From NCBI GenBank assembly GCA_963575745.1, contig CAUYUJ010004291.1, positions 72,001 through 136,000 on the forward strand: DNA of 64,000 nt, read 5' to 3'. Position 1 is the first letter of the stretch; every line of letters starts with the position of its first letter. Shown in pieces: positions 21,301-33,104 of this stretch. The DNA is from Prorocentrum cordatum (Eukaryota; Sar; Dinophyceae; Prorocentrales; Prorocentraceae). The translations under genes were made by a program, and so were the position numbers. The notes beneath the pieces are model-generated. The model did not search any database and was not told where the DNA came from. It saw only the letters and a list, made by a program, of their open reading frames with translations.

Positions 21301-24300
21301 TGCGGAATAGGGGCCTCGCGCGCGACCCAAGATTCCCAAACCTCCTCGCGTCGTGGAACAAAAACGCGACAGCAGGCTCGAGATTCAAAGATCAAGGATC
21401 GAGGTTTTTGAGCTTGTTCCTCTTTTCTCGTCGCCACGGCTGGACTCGCCTCGGAACTCTGGGCAGAACACCCCCAGACCCAGACCTCCTCGCGTCCTCC
21501 TAGCTCCGGGGACCCTTACTAGGCCCCTGGACCGACAAAAACAACTTCAGGATGAGGGCAGGTTCCAGGGAAATTGAGGGGCAACGATAAGGGGGGATAG
21601 GCATACATAGGGGGGGGTGCATCGATCTGGAATCGGCGATACATCGTCGATAGATCGGCGATAAGCCCCCGATTGTGCATCCGCGCCTTCCCGGGCAAGT
21701 TGGGGCTATCGGGCCTCTATCGGCGATCAATGGGCGATTGGGGGTCGATGCATCCCCCCGTACAGTCATCGGCCTGACCTAAGGCACGATAAATAAGGAA
21801 CGAAGCCCCTGTTGTCCAAGGAAAGAAGCATAAGGAACGATAAATAATGAAAAACGCATAAGGAACGATACGTAACGCATGCAAGCCGAAAGGAACGACC
21901 GAGCCCCTTTTTAAGTAAGTGTTCCTTACTCAAGTCGCTCACTGTATGCCAAGATTCCCCCCCCCCCCCTCTCGTTGCCCCTGAGAAGTAGCCTCACAAA
22001 CACCCTGGGGCCCCGTGTGGCGAGAGCAGCGCGGCGGCGGAGGTCTGGCCGGGGGGGGGGTCCCCGAACGGTGAGGCGACGGGCCGTGCGGTGCCCTCGA
22101 GAGCCGAAGAGGCCTCGGCGCACGGTCCGTCGCCACGAGGCCAATGGGACCTCGGCATGCCCCCGTCGCCCCGAGTTGGGCGCCCGAGCTATCCGGGGCA
22201 ACTCGGGCCCGGGGTAACTCGGGTTTGGATTCCCGAAAAACGAACCCGAGTTAGCCCTGACCCGAATTATCCCTGATGATTTGGGGCTCTGGACGCCCGA
22301 GCTAATCCGGGGTAACTCGGGCCCGGGGCAACTCGGGTTCGGATTCTCGAAAAACGAACCGAGTTAGCCCTGACCCGAGTTACCCGTGATGATTCGGGTC
22401 TCTGACCGAGGTGCCCTTGGTCGGCGGCGAGCGAGGGGGGGAAATGAGGAGCAGGCCTCCCGAGAGTGCGGCGGGGCTTCTCCGAGGCCCCCTGCGCCTT
22501 CGGAGAAGCTCTGCTTCCGTCTTCGGGGGAAGGCCTGGACAACTTCTCAGAGGGCCGGGGAGCCTCTCGCCGCCGACCTGGAGAACGGCCCGAGCCCCAA
22601 AGCCCCGCGCACACCCGACGGCGTGGGCACGGCGCACGTGCCGGGAGTGCCCACGGAAAGGGCGCCGGGTGGAGCCGGGAGGACCAGGAGGTTCGGCGGA
22701 AGGGCGGCTCCGGGCGAGCTGCAGGGACCTCCGTGGCCAGGTTGGGGGAGTTCGCTGACCCCATCGTGGGGGCACGAGGCTGCGAGGACCGGGCTTGCGG
22801 GCCCAGAAGTGGGCGCGCCCAGCATAAAAGCCGGCCGATGTCATACGCGCGACCCCAAGCATTTGGAGCGAGACATGCATCGTCACGGAGCACTGCATAC
22901 GCAACCTCACTCAGGTCCGACCTGAACTGCAATGGAACAAGAAAAGAGTGCATGAACAGGGTCCGGGCAAATTTCTTGGACATGCGCTGGACCCCCTGGG
23001 CCCAATTCACTGGGATGAAGCCGGATCACGCGGGATAAGGCAGCAACATGACTGCTTGGGACAGCGGGTTTACCATCGCCGATACTGACTGTAACGTCCG
23101 AGGGCTTGTATTCGAGGGATACGGGCGGTGGGGCGGAAGGGGGCCCCTGAAAGAGAGTGGCGGGGTATGGCTTGACGAGTAGCCGACCCGCGCCTGTTGA
23201 ACGAGGGGAAGTACCTCAGCCTCTCGAGGAGCCTGGTCATGTCGTGGCTTTCCACTGCGCCTGGGACGGACTCGATGACCCAGAAGGTGTTCGCCGGCAG
23301 CGTTGTGTTGGTCAACGGGCCACGACGCTCCATCTTGTTGTAATCGACCACCATCCATTGCGAGGTGTACGTGCCGCTGTTGGTGGAGGTGAAGAGCCAC
23401 GACCAGTGGGGCGCACTCCTCGCCAACCTGTTGGTGGCCATGATGTGAACGAAATTCGGGATGTGCGGGTGGTCAGGGAAGCGCATGATCCTGCCCCACG
23501 CAGCAGGATCCAGCACTTCCAGGGACGTCTCCATTATGGTCAGATTGCTGTCTGTGATGTAGAAGTCGTCGGTGCTGGACAGCGCGCCAGGATACGCAGA
23601 GAAGGCGATGAGGGAGGCCTGAGAGAAAACAACACACACACACATAAGCATACACTTTCGGAGGTTCGCGCTGCCTTCTGAGATCGACGTGGGAGCCCGC
23701 GCGCCTGGGGAAGGAGGGCACAGCACCGAGCTCGGAAATCTGCGCGGAGCTCCGAACAGCTTATGGCAGGGCCTCGTGATTATGCTCCGAGGGCCACAGT
23801 CTCGGCACCCGGCAGGTCAAACTTGTAGTACTTGAAGATCCGCGTCATCTTGCTGTAGTCGTCCCACGTGCTGTGCCCGACGAGGATGTCCGCGCCGTCG
23901 CCCGTGAGCCGCACGAAGGCCGAGCAGCGGCCGCCCTGGCGGTGCCCCCGTTTCTTTCTGCTTCGCGGGAACAGGACAGGACGGGCAACTGAGCACGTGC
24001 CGTGCGCGCGCGCGGTTGCGTGCCCTACAGTCAGCCCGTATAATAAGGATGCGCGGAAAGGATGCAAGGGCCTCGGATTCCCATTTCGAAGCTTTTCGGG
24101 CGGGGCGCAGCCAACGAAAGCGGCCGAGGATGGAACGAGGAGGCAAGGATGCAAGGGTACCCTTGGGAAGGTTCCCCATCCCTACTATGCGGGTTGACTG
24201 TAAGAGTTCAGCGGGACTTGATCAACCCATCACGCCAATGGGCGTCCGCGGGGCCCGCGCCCGTCAGGAATTCAGCCCTGGACTCGTCGTGCTCCATGCT

Positions 24301-27300
24301 CGACGCTGACGCTCCCCGGTGCCTGACACCACTGGCCATCGCTCGGACGTCCATTTCCTGTGTTTTTTTTTGGTTTCGTGCGTGGCTTTTTCGCCAAATG
24401 ATTAAGGATGCTCCTCGATGGTCCTCGCCGGAGGAAAGAAGCACACGTCCGAGCGATGCCAAGACCAGCGCTGCAGTCTTGGTCCCTGAGGATGATAAAT
24501 ATCTCGGAGGGGCACGAGTTGTCCGCTGTTGTCCTCTTCGTGCGCGTGCAGGACCAAGCCGAGCGACGCTTCACGACTCGCTTGCTGTGGCCGCAGCCGT
24601 GTTCCGGGAGGCGAAGGGCCCCTGCCTCGAACAGGCCGTCTGGAGCCTCAAGCGCAGGGATGCGCATTACAAAGGGCGCGGTGGCTCACGAACGGTTGTG
24701 CTGCGCCACTGGGCGCACGTCTGCTCCGGGGTCGCCGCAACAGTGAGTTAGGCCAGCTAGATAAGCATCAAGGGCAGTCAGCCAGGGCCCTTCCAACCGG
24801 GCACGCTCGCGAGCCCGCCCTCTCCCTTATCCCCGACTGCGGGGCTCTACGTACACCACCCCCACTGAGGGGGGGGGGGGACACGGGCGCAGAGAAGTCG
24901 AGCTACTCTGGCGTTGCGGGGGTGGTGTATGCTCCAGATCTCCAATGTATACTCAATCAGAAACAAGATTCGGGTGTATTGTTCACTTGTTCGGCCTCTG
25001 GGGACCTTCGCCAGGCCCCAGGATCGTCAAAAAACGGCTCGGGATGGGAAGCCAGGCCTGGAGAAAGCGTGGTGATTTCCAGGGACTCCGTATGGAATAC
25101 ATCAGAACAGTTGATCTCTGAGCCCCCACCACAAGAACAAGGCGCGTGCTGTGCCCCACTCACGCATCTGACCCTCCCGCCAGAAACGCTGGGGGGGGGT
25201 CCCGAGAAGGCGAGTAGCTCCTCAGATACCCCTTCCGACTTCCGAGCAGCTCTCTCGGAAGCCTTGGAAGCCCCGCGGCCCACCCAAAAGTGTGAAGGCC
25301 TCTGCCTTCTGAGAAGTCCCCCGCCTTCTCTAAAGCCGACCCCTGCGCGCAACTCCCTTCCCAGACGTCCGACGATGTGGTGCTGCTCGGCACCTGCTCC
25401 TCGTGGAGCGTCCGTCCAGGATGTGTGCTTGCTCGCCCCAGGGCTCCATAACAGGCCCTGGGGGCCGAAATTAGAGGAACATAGCAGACGCCCGATGCAA
25501 AAGATCAAATCGTCCAGGACGTGTGCTTGCTCGCCCCAGGGCTCCATAGCAGGCCCTGGGGGCCGAAATTGGAGGAACACAGCAGACGCCCGATGCAAAA
25601 GATCAGATCGTCGGAGATCTGGGCTTCCGGGCCACAGTTCGGATCTCCAGCGGCCGTTCGGGATGGTGCTAGCGCCCCCGGAACGCCCTCGGCGAGGTGC
25701 AGCTGCTGGGAAGCATCCCGATGCGAGACAGCCTTCAGAAACTAACCAGCGATAATCTGTGAAATTGCGTGAGAATGAGATCTGGATTTAGCGCGTCCCG
25801 CCAGCCTTCTGGACCTCTCTTGCAAAGCGTTATCACCAGAATCTCGAGGCGGATCCAGCCGTGACCACGACGGCACCCGAGGACGATCCACAAGCTCCAA
25901 AACGCGAACCTCAAGACTCAAACATCCCCCGAGGTCCGACGCAGCGAACAAAAATACAGCATCGCGAGAAAGTCACGGCCAGAGCCCCAGAATCCATCTT
26001 TGGCCATCGCTCGGACGTCCATTTCCTGTGTTTTTTTCGGTTTCGTGCGTGGTTTTTCCCGCCAAATGATCAAGGATGCTCCTCGATGGTCCTCGCCGGA
26101 GGAAAAATGCACACGTCCGAGCGATGGCGCCATGTTTCGAGGCGGATCGACCTGTGAGGGCCCCACGGCCTGAACCTAGGCGAACACCCCCGGCTCGAAG
26201 AAATTGGCATTGAGACGCCGGGATCTCAGGATGGTGAGCAGGGGTGAGGGGCAACGATAGGGGGGGGACTGGCATAGGGGGGGATGCATCGACCTGGAAT
26301 CGGCGATACATCGCCGATGGATCGGCGACAGGCCTCCGATCGTGAATCCGCACCTTCCTGGGCAGGTTGGGGCCATCGGGACCCTATCGGCGATCAATGG
26401 GCGATTGGGGGTCGATGCATCCCCCCTATGCCTACCCCCCCCATCGTTGCCCCTGAAGGGGGTCCCCGCCTCGATCGGCCAGGTGCTGGCGACTCGGGGA
26501 CTCACTGACCCGGATCAGTGCAGACCAGGGTCGGTCAGGCCTTGCAAGACCCTGCCAGATCCTGCAGCATCCTGCAGAGTCCTCTACTCAAACCCGGGTC
26601 TTTGCGTCCCTGACGCGGCAGGATCCCACAGAACCTGGCGCTCTGCCTGACCCCCGTTTGCAGTGACCCCCGTGCCAAGTCGGGAGCGGCCAAGAGGGGG
26701 GTGTCCAAGAGGGGGGGGTGCAAATCATGACCGGCGGCATGTGCGCGGCCCAGCGGGGGGGCTAGGGACGTAGTGAGATAAGAAGAGGCGCCATGAAATC
26801 TGGGGAGATATCATGGCCCACGCCATGATATCCACCCCCCCCCTAGTCATCACCCCCCTCTTTTCCGCCCCCGAGCCAAGGCTCCCGAGCGACGGGAGGG
26901 GGTCTCGTTGCGGGCATCAGAACTCGACCCCTGGCGTTCTGACCAGGGCTTCCGCCAGGAAGCCAGCCGCGGCCACGAGAGGGGTGGGAAAGGCTCGAGC
27001 ACCTCGGTCCTCGAACCTCGAAGCTCGACCCTCGAGCCACAACCCTGATGCTCGGACCTCAGACCTCGAACCAAAACCACGACCTGCGCGTCTTGCGCGC
27101 CGCAAGCCTCGATCATTCTCCGCTCCCAGTGCGCGTCGTCCAGCGGGTCCCCCGCGGGCGCTGCGGCGGGCGCGTGGCCGGCAGCGCCGCCGCCGGCTAG
27201 GCGGCCCAGGCCCCGGGCCCTATGGGGTCGAAGGAGAGGGGGGCGAGGTAAAGGGTCAGGAGGCAAGTCCTCGGAGGTCTTCGCGAGAACGATCCAGGAT

Positions 27301-30300
27301 GGTCCATCGAAAAGTTCATGTCTGTGCCGCCTCTTCTTATGATTAACTCGGTATTCGTATCGTTGGTATCATTACCATGAGTGTTCCTACAGGGCAATAC
27401 ATCGGATATGTTTTACAAAAACAAATAAAATAAAAAAAACATATGATGTTTAATACATGACTAATGTATGAATTAATGTATGCATTAACTCACCGTTGTT
27501 ATTCATACTAAATCCCTGCATGTTAAATACATGGTCCGCACGTGGAACATGTATAAAAAAACGGCACTGCATTATCATTCCTATTCCGTATCTGTATTCT
27601 TTTGATTGATATGATGATTCGTCTTGCTATTAATATAAGCATGAATCGTGTTATTCGTCTTCGTCCAATGTGTCTTATTCCTACTAGTAGCCGTATTCTT
27701 CTTCTTAACAGCAGTATTAGTAGTATGAGTGGTGTTATCACTACTTGTATTATTCATCTTCTTCTAAGGGGCATTGGGCAGGAAGGGAAAGGGAGAGGCA
27801 GTGAGCAGGAGTTGGAGGGCGGGCGGGCGCAGGCAGCGGGGCGGGGGGGCGGAGGGCGAGGCGGGGGCAAGCAGGCGAGGCGAATACAGGGCTAAACCTA
27901 AGCGGTGTTTTTCGTTTTCGTTTCGTTTTCGTTTTCCCTCGTTTTGTATTCAATCCGCCTTTGCCGCAAAAACGGAGTCGAAACGAGAACGGCCCACGAA
28001 ATCGCCAAAACATCGTTTAGGTCCAGCCCTGGAGGCACATCCTGGGAGGTCTTCGTCAGGACGAGCAAGGGCGACTGAGCCCGAGTAAGGGGCCGCTAAT
28101 AGACGAGCGCGTTCCACTACTCGCAAAGTCACTACTCGCAAAATGCCCCGCATCCGCCGAGGGGTATTTGCGACCCACTGCAGCGAGGAGGGCATGCTTG
28201 TTTGTCGGAAGTTTGCGAGTAGGCACTTTGCGAGCAGCGAAACGCGCCCCGTGAGCTAGGCCAGAGTAGGCCGGATTCAGGCGGGAGTACGCGGGATTCA
28301 GCGGAATCGAATGGGACTATGCGGGATTGGGCGTGCATTCGGCCACCGATGTGCCAGCGTCGATACCGAATTTAACCTCCCCGGAGTCGCAGCCTCAAGT
28401 GGGGGTTAGCGAATCAGCCCAAAAACCCAGATCTCCGACGATCTGATTCCGCAATCAGAGCTTGCACTGATTGGGGTCCCAACAGGAATTGAAAAATTTG
28501 GCGAAAAAAACCCGCCGATTTTGGTGGCTGGCTGGGTAATTACCCGGGTTCCCGGTTCCGGGTTCCCGGGTTCCTGGTTGTTGGTTCCGGTCCGATTTCG
28601 GGGAGTTCCGGGTTTCCGGGTTCCCGGGTTCCCGGATTCCTGGTCGATCTCCTTATCGATCCGTTTATCGATCCAATTTCAAACCATCCATTAATTGGGG
28701 TTTTCTCGACCCCGGCCCCTCCTCCTCCTCCTCCTCCTCCTCAATCCTCCTCCTCCTCCTCCTCCTTAGGAGGAGGAGGAGGAGGAGGAGGAGGAGGAGG
28801 AGGAGGTTGAAATGCGGCGTAATTGGGGTGTACTTGTTTCAATGCGGCGTTGTTCCTCGACCTCGGCCCCTGGGGCCAGTGATCGGGCCCCTATAGGACA
28901 ATCAAAAACAGACCCGGGGCTCAAGACTGCCCCCCAGGGAACAGGTCGGGACCTCTGGGACGGCGGGCTGAAAACATCACATCGCCAGCTGTCAGGGTTA
29001 GTGAAGGGAGGGCTTAGCGTTAGGTCGGGCACGTCCCCCTACAGGGGGGACCTCGGACAAAAAACTAAAAAAACGAATGCTCAACACATGTTAAAAGATG
29101 CTCAGACATATGTTGACCCGAAGGTCAAAAGATGCTCAAAAATATGTTAAACATTGTTTATATTTATACATATATATACAACAAACAAAAAAAACTCCCC
29201 AGACTATGTTTTGACTATTTGTGAAGATTTCCCCTGTAGAGGGACAGGTCCGACTTAAGGTTAGCGAATCAGCTCACGTAGCTGGTTTTCACCCCCCCTG
29301 GAGGCCCAGGAACAATCCACTGGAGGGTGTCTCTATGTGTACATTTACGGCGAATGGGAGGCCCAGAGCATTGGGGGCCGCTGCATTCTCTCCTGACCTA
29401 ATCCCCCGTAGCGTTGCCCCCGATTTGGCATGTCCGAAATGAGTTCAGTCGGGGCATTGACCTAAGAAACCCTGAAAAGGAACGAGGCCCCTTTTTCTCA
29501 TAAGTTAAACTTCGGTGTCAAATGGAAAACCTGAGGAAGACCTGAGGCACACTGTTAAACAATCAAGGAACACCGAGTCCCTCCCCAACGAAAAGGGTTC
29601 CTTCTTCAGCGCCCCGACTGTACAGAAAAAGTGGGTACGATGCCCAACAACAAATGCTGTCTGAAATCAACGGCGGCCGCTGTTGGGCAGGCGACCATCT
29701 GTCTCAAGTGGGCAACGTTTGCGGCGACACGGACGGCGACTCCTGCTCAAGATGGACGAGACCTGCACACGGTCTTCGCCCCGATTCTTTCAGCACCCAT
29801 TTCGATACCATTCGACGTTGCGACAGAACCGAAAAACCACGCCCCGAGCTCCCCCAGACCCCAGCTTGGAGCTCCATCTTTCGAGCCGGACCGATCCCAG
29901 AAAGCCCCGGGCCCGAAACCAGGCGACGTCGACCAAACCCGTACCCATGTTGATCGTGCCGAAATGGGTACGGCTTTGGTCGAAGACCTACTGACCTGGG
30001 TCAATCCAGACCCCGGTCCATCGGGCCTTGCAGGATCCTGCACCCAAACCCGGGTCAGTGCACCCTATGGCCCTGCAGGATCCTGCAAGATCCGGCGCTC
30101 TGGCTGGCACCTGTTTACCCCGTCCCTCCTTGAGCCCATAGTCTAGGCGGCGAGCCAGGGGGGGGACGTGAGAAGGGGCGTGCCTTCTCAGAAGGCTCGG
30201 GAGTCCCCCGGATTTCTGAGAAGTTTTCTAAGCCTTCCCCGAAGACAGAAACAACTCCTCAGAAGGCGCGAGGGCTTCTGAGAAGTCCCGCCGCCTTCTG

Positions 30301-33055
30301 AGAAGGCCTTCTCCTGCTCACTTCCCCCCCTCGCTCGCCGCCGAGTCGGCCGAAATCGGCCGAAACCTCGCCCATTTCGATCGTGCCGATCCTCAGAGGA
30401 TCGAGGATCGAGGGAATCGAGGATCGAGGGGATCGAGGATCGAGGGGATCGAGGAGGAGGAGGGGATCGAGCATTGGGGGCTCGAGGATCGAGGGGATCG
30501 AGGATCGAGGGGGTCGAGGAGGAGAGGATCGACCGTGCCCATCCGGGCGGTGGCAGAGCTGGGCTTAGTGGGGCCTGGTTCAGGGATGTGCGCTGGGGGA
30601 CGCCCGGCCGCCCCGCTCCACCAGGCGGAACTGCCACCACCCGGCAAGAACACGCGCTACGGCAGACGTGGACTGGATATTCTGGCCCTGGCCGATGCAG
30701 GGGCTCCGGGGCCCTAGTATAGGGCGACGATATCTATGCATATCCACTGTTCCCGGCCAGGCCAATCCTGGGCCCAGGAGCGTTGTATACGCCCTCCTGG
30801 CTTGGCCAGGGAGGCATATACACCGCTCCTGGGCCCAGGATGGGCCTGGCCAAGAGCAGTGGATATGCATAGATCTCGTCGCCCTATACTACCAACCGGG
30901 TCCGCGTACCCTGGGGTCCTGGCTATACCTGGGGTCCCGGCTGTACCCGGGGCCCTGGCCATGCCGACGCGTCAAAGCAAGACGGTCCTGGCAGGCAAGG
31001 CTCTTAGAACCTCGTGCGCTATAGGCCTGGAGGCACGCCAGGACGCCTCGCCACTGCTCGAATTTCAACCGCACCGATCCTCTGCAGGAGCGAGGGCCCG
31101 GCCGGCCCAGGCGCCAGCGCCTGCGCCATCGTCTCCGCGGGCGCGGGCGCGGGCGCGGGCGCCGGGCCCCGCGCGCAGCCAGGGCGGGGCCAGGCCAGCG
31201 CCTCCGGGCTGTAGGCCTGCAGGAGCTGCGGGAGCTCTCCCGCGGAGTTGATGATCACGAGGTCCTCTGCCGGCGGCAAGCGAGGGGTGGCAGTGAGGAT
31301 CGGGGGCGCGCAAACACGGATTAGCGATCCGTGGATTTGGCGCGCGGTCTGCCCCGGGGGTCGCTGTCTGGGAGAGCTCGAGGGCCGCAGGTACAAAAAA
31401 GGCACGCGAGAGGCTTCCAGAATACCTCCCCAGAGGCCCTCCTCCTCCTCCTCCTCCTCCTCCTCCTCCTCCTCCTCCTCCTCCTCCTCCTCCTCCTCCT
31501 CCTCCCTCCTCCCTCCTTACTCCTTACTCCTCCCTCCTCCCTCCTCCCTCCTCCCTCCTTCACCTCCTCCTCCTCCTCCTCCTCCTCCTCCTCCTCCTCC
31601 TCCTCCCCCGAGAGCCGTCCGACGAGACCCCAAGAAGCATCCCTCTGGCCCACGTCAGCGTCGTCGCCGCCGCTGCCGCCGCTGTCGTCGCCGTCCCCCT
31701 TCAGAGTCGGCGGTACTGGCCGTAAGGCCTTCGCAATATCGGAGGGCGTCTAATCTCGCCCATGGCGCCCGGCAGTGGATGCGCGGCGCGGGGGCATCTC
31801 TGCGCCCTCGCGCCCTCGCACCGATTCCGCGAATCCCCGGACCTCTCCCGCAGTGCGCTCTGATCAGCATCTCGAGGAGAATCCAGCCGTGGCGACGAGG
31901 GTCTCCCAGGAGGCCCCAAACAGACCAGAACGAGGGAAGGGTAGCGGTAGTGATAGGAACCTTAGAGGCCTCCTAGATGGGGTCGGAGTAGATGGGGTCG
32001 GAGGATCGCACCGCATCGTCGATACATCGGCGACGCATCGGCGATGCATCGGCGATGTATCGGCGATGTATCGGCGATGCATCGGCGATGTCGGCGGTAC
32101 ATCGTCGACGCCAGCGCAAAGAGAATCGGGCTCCACATCGAGCCGCATCGCCGATGCATCGGCGATGCGGCGCGATCCTCCGACCCCATCTGCTCCGACC
32201 CCATCTAGGAGGCCTAGATACCCGTTCCTCCCCTGACCCCTTGGAGAAGGGCCGCCGCTCCGGCCCAGACCGCGACGCGCGGACCTCGGGCCGGGCGAAA
32301 GGGCGGGATAGCAAGGGGGGGGGGTGAAAATCAGCTCACGCAGCTGATTTCCCCGGCGCCCCCTGGCGCCAGAGGCGCCCATGTATCGAGGACTGGGCCC
32401 CTCGCTGGAGCCAAAACCAGCTGCATGCAGCAAATTTCGTAACCCCCCCTTTCCCAATCCCCCCCCTTTCGTCCGGCCCGAGGGCCTCGAGCGGGCACCT
32501 CCGCGCCCCCCGCGGGGGACCTCGGGTTGGAGCCGGCCGGGGCCTCTAAACTGGCTGGGCCCCGTGACGAGCGGCCAACAAGGGGCCTGGGGATGGGGGC
32601 ACACCCTGCAATCTGGCGTGGTTTTTCACTCCGGATCCGTTTTGGACGGTCCCGAGGCCTGCAAGCGGCCCCCCGGGACTGAACCTGCAACGAAGACCTC
32701 ATCGAGCCCAGAACCTCTAACCTCGCCGCCCCTTCCTTAGAAGGCAACCACTGGGAGGTTTTCGCCGGAAAGACTAAAAAGTATGAAGCCCCATTTGGGA
32801 GCTATTACGCCGGGGTGGGCCTCGGATTAAGCGGGATTATAAGCCGGATTAAACGGGAGTAAGCGGGATTAAGCCGGATTAAGCGGGATTAGGCTGGAGC
32901 AAGCCGGATTTCGCTGGACTTTGGACCGGGGCAAAATCAGAATTTGACCTGCTCGCCGCTATATGTAGCTATATATATATATATATATAGAGATCAGCAA
33001 ACTCATCAGCGCCAACATCGCCAACATCATTGCTCAAGACAAAAACAAGGAACAT

Positions 33056-33104
<49 letters not shown>

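Larger units (their letters stand above)
21315..23193 (-). other. PLBD intron g-h and its contents
   Basis: It contains a family G element (about 21,590-21,765), a diverged family 2-like element with TACAGTC/CACTGTA ends (21,765-21,953), two units of the CAACTCGGGCC repeat (22,170-22,400), a family J element (22,425-22,595) and about 600 bp without recognisable structure. Confidence 0.7.
23936..27083 (-). other. PLBD intron e-f and its contents
   Basis: It holds a family 3 MITE (24,026-24,202), two family 5 MITEs (24,334-24,460 and 26,002-26,128), a 98-bp tandem duplication (25,412-25,610), a family G copy (26,246-26,452), a family Q copy (26,505-26,680) and a family E MITE (26,680-26,874). 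The stretch 24,465-25,410 shows nothing I can name. Confidence 0.75.
27220..31079 (-). other. PLBD intron d-e and its contents
   Basis: It contains an AT-rich island (27,340-27,770), a hAT-type MITE (27,887-28,031), a family K element (28,104-28,247), a GGGTTCCC minisatellite (28,540-28,650), a TCC/GGA palindromic tract (28,718-28,807), family 1 and family 2 MITEs, a foldback body (29,625-29,815), a family Q copy (29,990-30,115), a family J element, a GGATCGA minisatellite (30,395-30,535) and a 177-bp hairpin (30,715-30,891). Confidence 0.8.
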
